DNA from: an uncultured Campylobacter sp.
GTDB lineage: Bacteria; Campylobacterota; Campylobacteria; Campylobacterales; Campylobacteraceae
Assembly: GCA_938036585.1 (NCBI GenBank)
Contig: CALHQN010000126.1
Coordinates: 1-9,349, forward strand
Direction: 5' to 3'
DNA length: 9,349 nt
In this document: positions 1-6,400 of the stretch, in pieces
Layout: the number at the start of each line of letters is the position of its first letter
Position numbering within the stretch: the stretch's first letter is position 1
The notes under the pieces: model-generated
The model's input: the letters and a program-made list of their open reading frames with translations, nothing else
Database searches by the model: none
What the model was told of the DNA's origin: nothing
Position numbers and translations under genes: made by a program

Positions 1-2
1 CC

Positions 3-896
3 TTAACAACAATAAGAAACAATAAGAATGTAATAACAGGAGAAGAAGGAAAAAAACTAGCTGATAGTATTCCTATGGATAGAAGGGAATATGTAAAATG
101 GGGAAGAGTTTTTAGAGGAACTGCAATAACATTTTTAGGAGGTTTTAGAACATTCTTAGGAATAAGTGAAGTAGGATTAGGTGTAGCAAGTTCTAGTGTA
201 GGAGTAGGGGTATTAGTAGTAGGTCATGGAGTAGCACAAACAGGATTTGGATTTAGTGATATGGGAGAAGGTGTCCATGATATATATTTAGGATTTAAAG
301 ATGTAGATGATGAAAAACAGCAAGCAGTTAGAATTAGTAAAAAAGTTTTAGGAGAATACGAAGAACCTTTGAACTTTGCAGTAGGAGCAACAACTGAGCA
401 GGTTATAGTAATAGGACAAGCATTTTATAGATTTCCAATAAGTAACATGACAGGAAATACTAATTCATCTACTAAAAAAGAATCTAACTCAAATGTGACA
501 ACAGAGAAACAAAAAACTAATAATACAGGAACAGAAAAAGTTGTAGAAGATACAACTACTGTTAAGACAGTAGGTTCTAATAATAAAAATGGAAGTACCT
601 CAAAAAATAGTCAAAATACTACTAACTCATCTAAAAATACTATATCTTATTCAGGAGATAAAATTGCTAGATATAGTACTACTGATGTAAAAAGCATGAG
701 TGTTAAAGATTTTAGAAAATTAGGTGAAAAATTAGAAGGAACTGGTCATAATGGTAAAGCTAGATTTCTAAAAGGAACAGATAAAGAGGCAAGAGAAATG
801 TTTTATGCAAGGGTTGTTAATGTAGTAGAAGATATGAGTAATGAAAAAGGTACCGTCTTAAAAGGTGTAGATAAATATGGAAATAGAACGTATTAA
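3..896 (+). CDS. C-terminal part of a probable polymorphic/contact-dependent toxin (5' end outside window)
   Basis: The reading frame is open from base 3, 24 codons before the first ATG at 75. That ATG has no ribosome binding site at the right distance, so this is the 3' end of a longer gene. Numbering from that ATG, residues 14-75 are glycine-rich and hydrophobic (GVGVLVVGHGVAQTGFGF), like the pre-toxin or translocation regions of large secreted toxins. Residues 127-193 are a low-complexity Asn/Ser/Thr/Lys linker, and residues 205-273 form a small charged domain (ARFLKGTDKEAREMFYARV). A conserved delivery part, a linker and a small C-terminal domain is the usual plan of CDI/polymorphic toxin tails. 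All 13 Arg codons are AGA or AGG with no CGN, unlike the other genes here, which points to transfer from an AT-rich donor; Fusobacterium or Leptotrichia would fit. No catalytic residues are identified. It could instead be an ordinary surface-protein tail. Function is inferred from architecture only. Confidence 0.6.
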   Translation, partial: LTTIRNNKNVITGEEGKKLADSIPMDRREYVKWGRVFRGTAITFLGGFRTFLGISEVGLGVASSSVGVGVLVVGHGVAQTGFGFSDMGEGVHDIYLGFKDVDDEKQQAVRISKKVLGEYEEPLNFAVGATTEQVIVIGQAFYRFPISNMTGNTNSSTKKESNSNVTTEKQKTNNTGTEKVVEDTTTVKTVGSNNKNGSTSKNSQNTTNSSKNTISYSGDKIARYSTTDVKSMSVKDFRKLGEKLEGTGHNGKARFLKGTDKEAREMFYARVVNVVEDMSNEKGTVLKGVDKYGNRTY

Positions 897-918
897 ATGG
901 GTAAAATAAAAGTGATTT

Positions 919-959
919 AGACAGGGAGACTTTTGGGAAGAAGTTTTTCTGTCTTTTTT
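919..959 (+). terminator. Intrinsic terminator of the toxin-like gene
   Basis: The arms at 919-932 and 941-954 pair over 14 consecutive positions around an 8-base loop (TTGGGAAG), followed by a run of six T (954-959). Three of the pairs are G-U wobbles that form only in RNA read from the + strand, so the direction is unambiguous. It begins 22 bases after the stop at 894-896, so the toxin-like gene is the last gene of its transcript. Confidence 0.85.
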
Positions 960-1443
960 GATATGATAGACTGCTTATCAGGTTAATATTAAGAAAAGGA
1001 AAGTTTATATAAAAAAATAAGATTATTTTAATGAAATTATCTGATTTTAAGAAAAATTTTCTAATTGATTTTCCTTTTAAATTAGTATAAAATATTTAAG
1101 TATATGATTTTTTATAAAAATTATTTTAAATAAAGTACAACATATAATCAAGAAATCGCTCTAAATAAGTAAAATTTTGTAACGCTAATCCTTAATCATC
1201 AAGTTGTTTTGGAGAAATTTTGCACAGTTTTTGATTTTATCTGCTTTAAGAATCATTTTCGCTTTTGTGGACGTGTATATTTTAAACTATCGAAGGCATT
1301 ACAAGCGGCAGCGCGAAAACAGCTTTACTCTATTGATTTCGTGCATCCTGCGGCTTGCAATAATTATTAGACTAGCACGGGATTAATACACGATGGTTTT
1401 TAACACAGTAGCTTCGTATGAATAAATTTATATTACTAAGGGG

Positions 1444-1449
1444 TATAAT
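1444..1449 (+). promoter_or_regulatory. Possible sigma-70 -10 box (TATAAT)
   Basis: A perfect TATAAT preceded by GGG and AT-rich DNA stands at 1444-1449 on the + strand. In Campylobacter the -10 box is the main promoter element and -35 is weak. No gene follows on this strand, so it would drive at most a short noncoding transcript; a weak hairpin (1521-1525 with 1531-1535) followed by TTTT at 1539-1542 could end it. In AT-rich DNA this may be chance. Confidence 0.2.
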
Positions 1450-1610
1450 CGCTTCGGCGCAATTTAAAATTTTGAGTAGTTTATATAGGCGGATTTAATT
1501 TTAAAATAGTTTTATCAGCACGGCATAATCTGCCGAGGTTTTAAATTTAGAAGTAAAAAAGCAATTTAAATTTAAAATCCTGGCGCAAGAATACAAAGCA
1601 AGAAGATAAA

Positions 1611-1649
1611 TTTAATAAGACCCCACAAATTTATCTAAAATTTAGCGGG
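1611..1649 (-). terminator. Possible terminator of the TRAP operon
   Basis: Read on the - strand, the arm at 1649-1638 (CCCGCTAAATTT) pairs with the arm at 1632-1621 (AAATTTGTGGGG) around a 5-base loop, at 10 of 12 positions with a two-base internal mismatch. The following bases are TCTTATTAAA, a poor U tract. It lies 14 bases past the permease stop, where a terminator is expected, but is weaker than the one at 919-959. Confidence 0.4.
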
Positions 1650-1662
1650 ATCAAATTTGATT

Positions 1663-3744
1663 TTACGCCGCAGGTGCGCTATTTTCGGCGTGCGAATCGT
1701 CCGAATCTTTAGGTCTTAAAACCCACTGCTTTGCAAAGATCAGCGCGTAGATCGCAGCACCGATGCCGTAGCTTGCGTATTCGCTTGGGATAAACTCTAT
1801 AAATTTCGCGCAGATATTAGGCACCAGCATTAGCGGCGTTACGAGCAGCAAGAGCAGGCGCTCTACCGGGTTGCACTTAGTTACAAACCAGCCCTGAAGC
1901 GAGGAGCTGAAAGCAAACATACCCACGATCGCCGTAGCAAAAATCAGCGCGATTTGCAGCGGATCGCCGATCCAAACGATACTTTTTGAATCCGTCGGAT
2001 TGCCGACGCTTTGGATCAAAAGCAGCTTGTTGTTAAAAAAGAACGCAAACGGAAGTACCGCCGTGCGCAGATCGTAAATAAAGCCCTGAAGTCCTACGAT
2101 TACCGGATTTGCTTTTGCGATGCCCGCGGCGGCGTATGCGGCAATGCCCACAGGCGGGGTATCATCGGCTAAAATTCCGAAATAAAATACGAAAAGATGC
2201 ACCGCAATCGCAGGGATCAAAAAACCGTTTTTGCCAGCTAGTATCAAAATCACCGGTGCGATTAAGCTTGAAACGACGATATAATTCGCCGTCGTAGGAA
2301 GCCCCATGCCTAAAATCAGGCTCATTATCGCAGTCATCAGAAGTATCAGCACTATGCTATTTCCCGCGACCGCCTCTACTAGCTCGGATAGCACCTGTCC
2401 CAGCCCGGTAAGCGAGATCGAACCGATGATGACGCCCGCTAGCGCGGTGGCTACGGCGACGGTGACCATGTTTTTAGCAGCGCCCACCATAGCCCAAAAG
2501 ATATCGACAAAGCCGACGATAAAATCGGACTTGCCAACTTTTTCGCCGAATATCGTTTTTTTTGCGGGCTCCTGCACGATCATTATTAAAAACAGCACGC
2601 AGATCGAGTTAAATGCTGCAGAGATCGCGCTTTCTTTCAAAATCAATAGGGTATAAAGCAGCACCAAAATCGGTATTATGTAATGAATTCCGCTAAAGAT
2701 CATCTTTAGCTTCGATACCTTAGCGTAATCGCGACTGCCGTGAAGCCCCAGCTTGCAGCTTTCTAGATGCACGATGAAAAATAACCCCGCGTAACAGACG
2801 AAGGCCGGGATCACCGCCGCGATCATTACGTTGGTGTAACTCATACCCAAAAATTCCGCGATGATAAACGCCGCAGCGCCCATGATAGGCGGCATTAGCT
2901 GCCCGTTTACGCCGGCGGCAACCTCGATAGCGCCCGCCTTGGTTGCGGTAAGCCCCGCTTTTTTCATTAGCGGGATCGTAAAGGTGCCCACCGTCACGAC
3001 GTTTGCGGTCGAGCTGCCGCTTACCATGCCGGTTAGTCCGCTGGCGATTACGCTAGCCTTTGCGGGTCCTCCGCGGAAGCGACCTAAAATCGCAAACGCT
3101 ACGTTTATAAAATACTGCCCCGCTCCCGCCCGCTCTAAAAGCGCGCCAAATAGCACGAACAGATAGATGAAGCTGGTACTGACCCCCACCGGTACGCCGA
3201 ATACACCCTCCGTCGTTAAAAACATATGCCCTGCGAGCTTTTCAAAGCTTGCGCCGCGATGTGCGATGATATCGGGCATATAAGGGCCGAAGTAGCAATA
3301 CAAAAGGAAGGTAAAAGCGATAATACCTAGCGCAGGCCCCATCATACGGCGCCCTGCTTCAAATAGTATGAAAATCCCGATAAACGACGCTACGATATCT
3401 CTGGTTAGATAATCTCCGGGGCGATGCGACAACTCGACAAATTCTATCGCAGGATATAGGATCGCGGCGACTCCGACGATTAATAAAATATAATCGTAAA
3501 ACGGGATGTAAAAATGCGCCTTGGAGCGCGGGCGAAACGGAAAAAGCGAAAAAATTATAAAAACGGCGAACGCTAAGTGGATCGAGCGCGCGATATTCGT
3601 ATTCATCGGAAAATATGCGATGTAAAGCTGAAAGACCGACCACGAGAAGCAGACCAGCGTCACGAGCCAGAAGAGCTTTTTAGAGGTAAATTCTCTACTC
3701 TTTACCTCTAAAACCTGCTCATCTTTTTGTGTAGATTTCTCCAT
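1663..3744 (-). CDS. TRAP transporter fused permease, 4TM/12TM (DctQ-DctM) type, TAXI family
   Basis: The membrane part of a tripartite ATP-independent periplasmic transporter, in the inner membrane; such systems use an ion gradient (usually sodium) to import organic acids or related solutes delivered by a binding protein. Residues below count from the upstream TTG at 3747 (694 aa). An N-terminal DctQ-like bundle (about 25-150) is fused to a DctM-like transport domain. Recognisable DctM blocks are GMVSGSSTANV (240-250), NGQLMPPIMGAAAF (281-294), GMGLPTTANYI (480-490) and FGILADDTPPVGIAAYAAAG (523-542), the two halves of the internal inverted repeat. More membrane segments follow, and the tail is polar. 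I chose the ATG at 3744 (693 aa): an AGG lies 7 bases upstream of it but only 4 upstream of the TTG. It follows the binding-protein gene after 8 bases, so the two are co-transcribed. The fused form is typical of TAXI systems. Substrate cannot be told from sequence. Confidence 0.93.
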   Translation of the reverse strand: MEKSTQKDEQVLEVKSREFTSKKLFWLVTLVCFSWSVFQLYIAYFPMNTNIARSIHLAFAVFIIFSLFPFRPRSKAHFYIPFYDYILLIVGVAAILYPAIEFVELSHRPGDYLTRDIVASFIGIFILFEAGRRMMGPALGIIAFTFLLYCYFGPYMPDIIAHRGASFEKLAGHMFLTTEGVFGVPVGVSTSFIYLFVLFGALLERAGAGQYFINVAFAILGRFRGGPAKASVIASGLTGMVSGSSTANVVTVGTFTIPLMKKAGLTATKAGAIEVAAGVNGQLMPPIMGAAAFIIAEFLGMSYTNVMIAAVIPAFVCYAGLFFIVHLESCKLGLHGSRDYAKVSKLKMIFSGIHYIIPILVLLYTLLILKESAISAAFNSICVLFLIMIVQEPAKKTIFGEKVGKSDFIVGFVDIFWAMVGAAKNMVTVAVATALAGVIIGSISLTGLGQVLSELVEAVAGNSIVLILLMTAIMSLILGMGLPTTANYIVVSSLIAPVILILAGKNGFLIPAIAVHLFVFYFGILADDTPPVGIAAYAAAGIAKANPVIVGLQGFIYDLRTAVLPFAFFFNNKLLLIQSVGNPTDSKSIVWIGDPLQIALIFATAIVGMFAFSSSLQGWFVTKCNPVERLLLLLVTPLMLVPNICAKFIEFIPSEYASYGIGAAIYALIFAKQWVLRPKDSDDSHAENSAPAA

Positions 3745-3752
3745 CAACTAGC

Positions 3753-4694
3753 CTATTTCAACAACCCGACTTCTTTATACACCGCCTCTGCTGCAGGATG
3801 AAGCGGCGCGCTAAGCCCCTCTAAAAGAGATTCTTTGCTCACTAAATTTAGCGCAGGGTGTAGCTTTTTATACTCGTCGAAATTATCAAGTATCGCTTTA
3901 ACTACCGCCCTAACCGCCTCGTCGCTTTGGCTAGCATCGGTTACGAGTACGGCCTTTACGCCGATAGTCTGCGTGTCGTGATCTACGCCGTCATACATCT
4001 TCGCAGGGATCACGCCTTTAGCGAAATAGGGATATTTCTCCATAATTTTTTTAATATGCTCATCGTCGATGCTAACCAAGTCGATAGGAAGCGAAGTCGC
4101 CGCATCGGTGATATTTGCGGTCGGATGTCCTACGACGTAGAAGTATCCGTCTATCTTCTTATCTTTTAGCGCCATAGGGCATTCTTGCGCGGTTAAAACG
4201 CCGTGCTGGGCGAGCTTTTTAAGATCGAAGTCGTAATTTTCAAAAACTATCGTACTGGTTAGCTCGTTGCCGCTACCTGGGTTTCCGATATTGATCTTTT
4301 TGCCCGCAGCGTCGCCGTAGGCTTTAATACCGCTTTCTTTAGAGACGACGAAAGCCAAAAGCTCCGGATAGATCGAGATTACGGAGCGTAAATTTTTATC
4401 CGCCGCGCCTTGGAATTTGCCCGTACCGTTGTATTTATCATAGACGACATCGCTTTGAACGAAGCCGAAATTTAGCTCTTTTTTAAGCACGTTATTGACG
4501 TTATACGTCGAGCCGCCCGTCGATTGCACGGAGCATTTCATATTTTTATCCATATTTACCAAGCGGCAAATTGCGCCGCCTACGGGATAATAGGTGCCGG
4601 TCATACCGCCGGTGCCGATATTGATGAACTCCTTAGCGCCTGAAACGCTAGCTAGTAAGGCCAAACCGGCCAAAGCAACAGAAAATTTTTTCAT
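3753..4694 (-). CDS. TAXI-family TRAP transporter substrate-binding protein
   Basis: The periplasmic solute receptor for the fused permease downstream. A signal peptide is clear: KK near the start, a hydrophobic core to about residue 17 and probable cleavage after SVSGA at residue 20. The mature start has the TAXI hallmark IGTGGMTGTYYPVGGAIC (26-43), followed by GGSTYNVNNV (60-69), IGNPGSGNE (136-144) and the C-terminal APLHPAAEAVYKEVGLL (296-312). Length (313 aa) is normal for the family. Cys43 and Cys54 could form a disulphide after export. The ATG at 4694 is well supported by AAAGGAG ending 5 bases upstream (4700-4706). Known TAXI ligands include glutamate-like and other dicarboxylic compounds, but the family is poorly characterised, so the ligand here is unknown. 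It is the first gene of a two-gene operon that probably has its own promoter in the gap upstream. Confidence 0.93.
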   Translation of the reverse strand: MKKFSVALAGLALLASVSGAKEFINIGTGGMTGTYYPVGGAICRLVNMDKNMKCSVQSTGGSTYNVNNVLKKELNFGFVQSDVVYDKYNGTGKFQGAADKNLRSVISIYPELLAFVVSKESGIKAYGDAAGKKINIGNPGSGNELTSTIVFENYDFDLKKLAQHGVLTAQECPMALKDKKIDGYFYVVGHPTANITDAATSLPIDLVSIDDEHIKKIMEKYPYFAKGVIPAKMYDGVDHDTQTIGVKAVLVTDASQSDEAVRAVVKAILDNFDEYKKLHPALNLVSKESLLEGLSAPLHPAAEAVYKEVGLLK

Positions 4695-4738
4695 CTTCGC
4701 TCCTTTTCGAATTAAAAGTTTGGTAGTATTGCTAAATT

Positions 4739-4744
4739 TCTATA
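4739..4744 (-). promoter_or_regulatory. Possible -10 box of the TRAP operon
   Basis: On the - strand, TATAGA stands about 45 bases before the binding-protein ATG and is preceded by runs of T and A (CTTTTTTATTAGATTTT), the AT-periodic upstream pattern seen in Campylobacter promoters. It matches TATAAT at four of six positions. The location is sensible, but this AT-rich stretch offers other candidates. Confidence 0.3.
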
Positions 4745-4928
4745 AAAATCTAATAAAAAAGCGATCTTACATTTAAATTTAAGATTTCGCGCGTTTTGTA
4801 GCAGCAGGGGCAGGTGGTAGGCGAATGTGCAAACCGCGAGTAGCTACGCCATAGCATGCATACGAGCGGGCGGCGGCTGCGTCACGATATGCGCACAGCG
4901 GGCGATTAAATCACGGCGCAACTGAGGT

Positions 4929-5153
4929 TAAATTTTAACGGCGCCGCGAATATAAAATTTTGACGACATCGCAAAGTAAAATTTACGAGAAGCGCGAAGT
5001 AAAAATTTAAAGGCTGGCGATGAAATTTAAAAACGACGCCGAGATAAAATTTAAGCGGCAAAATTTCAAGCCGTGCGCTGAAGCGCAAGCTGCTGTTTGT
5101 CACAATGCAATGTAGCGTAAAATTTAACCCGTTTTAAAATGCTAATTTAACCC
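4929..5153. repeat. Degenerate tandem array of ~24-base AAATTT units
   Basis: AAATTT cores are centred near 4932, 4957, 4981, 5005, 5025, 5049, 5063 and 5122, so successive gaps are 25, 24, 24, 20, 24, 14 and 59. Between cores the filler is GC-rich and loosely similar (ACGGCGCCGCGAA, GACGACATCGCAAAG, ACGAGAAGCGCGAAG), giving a rough unit TAAAATTT-N3-5-GNCGNCGCGAAG. The last two members share AATTTAACCC, at 5121-5130 and 5144-5153, 23 bases apart. Units are too diverged and short for CRISPR. It may be a decayed tandem repeat or a scaffold for DNA-binding proteins; 24 bases is a little over two helical turns. Confidence 0.5.
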
Positions 5154-5263
5154 ACTAGTCGCTCAGCAGAGCCGGCATGAGCTGTGTAAAACGAGCTCAA
5201 ATTTCACGCCGTATTCGCCATGCCCTAGTTTATTATTCTGCGCAAGCCGCGTCAAAATGGGCG

Positions 5264-6400
5264 CTAAAGCAGCACTTCGTCCATCGCGCGCATCAAACGC
5301 AGCATCTGCACGTGCGGGGAAACGTCGTGCGTGCGGATGATCGCGGCGCCGTTTAAGGCGGCGATCTGGTGCAGGTACAGCGAGCCTGCAAGCCTATCCG
5401 CGACCGCAGAGGGGCTGTAAAAATCGATAACACTCTTTCTGCTCGAGCCCACGAGCAGCGCGCAGCCGAAGTGCAAGAAATGCTGCAAATTTTTAATCAG
5501 CACCAAATTTTGCTCGGCGGTCTTGCCAAAGCCGATGCCCACGTCAAGGATGATCTTTTTAAGTCCCGCGCTTCGCAGCTGCTGCAAATTTTGCGCAAAA
5601 AACTCATCGATCTCACCCATCAGATCGTCATATTTAGGTGCAAGCTGCATATTTTGCGGCTTTCCTTGCATATGCATCAGCACGTAAGCGGCGTCGTAGC
5701 GAAGCGCAAGCGGAGCAAGAGCGAGGTTTGCGCTAATGTCGTTGATGATGCTAAAGCCCCGATCTAGCGCGAATTCCAAACAATACTCATCGAAGCTATC
5801 GAGGCTAAATTTAGCCTTTTCGTGTAGACGCAGACGGTAAATTTCGCTCAGCACGTCCTTTATGCGCGCAAACTCCTCATCCCTGCCGCAGTACTGGCTG
5901 CCCGGGCGCGAGCTCACGCCGCCGATGTCGATAATGGTGGCGCCTTGCTCGATCATATTTTCGATCTTGCAGATCGCCTCTTTTAAGCTTGCCGCGCGGC
6001 TTGCGGGGTTGAAGCTATCGGAGTTGATGTTTACTACGCCCATTATTTCGCAGCTTTGCGGCTTAGCAAATTTCTCACTTAGAAATTTCGCGAGCTCTTT
6101 TAGCCCGAAGTCCTGCAGCGCTTCCTTTTGCGCCAAAGCCTCGATCTGGCGGTCGTTTGCGATCAAAACCGCATCCGTATCGTCCCGCCCTAGGATCACT
6201 CCTTCGTTGCACGCAAGCTCGGCGCCGATACTAAGGGCATCCTGTTTTAAAATATTCGCCGCTGGCGCTCGCAGGTCTTTTAGATAGAAAAAGTTTAGCC
6301 GCGATTTTTTCTGCATTATCGCCCGTCCCGCATTTCGCACGCCGATGCGCTCGCAAATCAGCGCAAAGTCGGCATCGTTTGAAATTTTATAAATTTTCAT
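5264..6400 (-). CDS. folP: Dihydropteroate synthase with N-terminal extension
   Basis: Cytoplasmic enzyme joining p-aminobenzoate to the pterin pyrophosphate in folate synthesis; the target of sulphonamides. All DHPS blocks are present: EIMGVVNINSDSF (118-130, canonical NxTPDSF), DIGGVSSRPGS (158-168), the NDI loop with Asn220, MHMQGKPQNMQ (242-252), LDVGIGFGKT (285-294), GSSRKS with Lys322 (318-323) and RTHDV with Arg356 and His358 (356-360). The usual TPD is NSD, and the usual DPG before IGFGKT is DVG; Asp286 is kept. At 378 aa it is about 100 residues longer than E. coli FolP: residues 1-112 precede the barrel. I recall the C. jejuni enzyme being similarly long, so this is probably lineage-typical. 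The ATG at 6400 overlaps the holB stop by 4 bases (ATGA) and has AGGAG 5 bases upstream (6406-6410). It is the last gene of the five-gene operon. Confidence 0.95.
   Translation of the reverse strand: MKIYKISNDADFALICERIGVRNAGRAIMQKKSRLNFFYLKDLRAPAANILKQDALSIGAELACNEGVILGRDDTDAVLIANDRQIEALAQKEALQDFGLKELAKFLSEKFAKPQSCEIMGVVNINSDSFNPASRAASLKEAICKIENMIEQGATIIDIGGVSSRPGSQYCGRDEEFARIKDVLSEIYRLRLHEKAKFSLDSFDEYCLEFALDRGFSIINDISANLALAPLALRYDAAYVLMHMQGKPQNMQLAPKYDDLMGEIDEFFAQNLQQLRSAGLKKIILDVGIGFGKTAEQNLVLIKNLQHFLHFGCALLVGSSRKSVIDFYSPSAVADRLAGSLYLHQIAALNGAAIIRTHDVSPHVQMLRLMRAMDEVLL

Larger units (their letters stand above)
960..1662. other. Gene-free interval with a change in base composition
   Basis: No convincing gene, tRNA or rRNA is visible. 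From 960 to about 1150 the DNA is extremely AT-rich and continuous in style with the toxin-like block. From about 1150-1250 onward, GC-bearing words such as CGCTTCGGCGC and repeated AAATTT/TTTAAA patterns typical of the rest of the window appear. A 60-codon + frame at 1204-1386 starts with TTG, lacks a ribosome binding site and is hydrophobic without family resemblance; I treat it as chance. A TATAAT (1444-1449) and a weak 5-bp hairpin (1521-1535) are the only other signals. No clear direct repeats or transposase remnants mark a junction. Confidence 0.6.
4695..5263. other. 569-base intergenic region between folP and the TRAP operon
   Basis: It separates the end of folP from the start of the TRAP operon, both on the - strand. 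The part next to the TRAP genes (4695-4790) is AT-rich and promoter-like. Positions 4790-4925 are GC-rich with no recognisable gene or tRNA fold. Positions 4929-5153 hold a degenerate array of AAATTT units, listed separately. At 5178-5199 a 6-bp hairpin (TGAGCT/AGCTCA, 10-base loop) has no U tract on the - strand, so no clear terminator follows folP. The one longer frame here (4906-5103, - strand, 65 codons) is a by-product of the repeats. Confidence 0.6.

Noticed and set aside
75..77. ATG at 75 as the true start of the toxin-like gene
   Set aside because: The frame stays open to base 3 with protein-like sequence (VITGEEGKKLADSIP) before it, and the nearest AGGAG is over 30 bases upstream.
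897..920. Seven-codon frame (MGKIKVI) directly after the toxin-like stop, as an immunity gene
   Set aside because: Far too short and ends where the terminator stem begins.
994..1078. Inverted repeat AAAAGGAAA / TTTCCTTTT with a 67-base spacer
   Set aside because: Nine low-complexity bases in very AT-rich DNA; likely by chance and not followed by any terminator-like run tied to a gene.
1204..1386. 60-codon hydrophobic + strand frame
   Set aside because: TTG start, no ribosome binding site, no family resemblance; spans the compositional change and is likely chance.
4906..5103. 65-codon - strand frame with repeating KF/NF residues
   Set aside because: The periodic residues come from the AAATTT repeats being spaced by multiples of three; no ribosome binding site or family resemblance.
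4929..5153. CRISPR array
   Set aside because: Units are only ~24 bases with a 6-8 base conserved core, filler is itself similar between units, and no cas genes are near.
5178..5199. Hairpin TGAGCT/AGCTCA as the folP operon terminator
   Set aside because: Only 6 bp with a 10-base loop, and on the - strand it is followed by TGCC, not a U tract.
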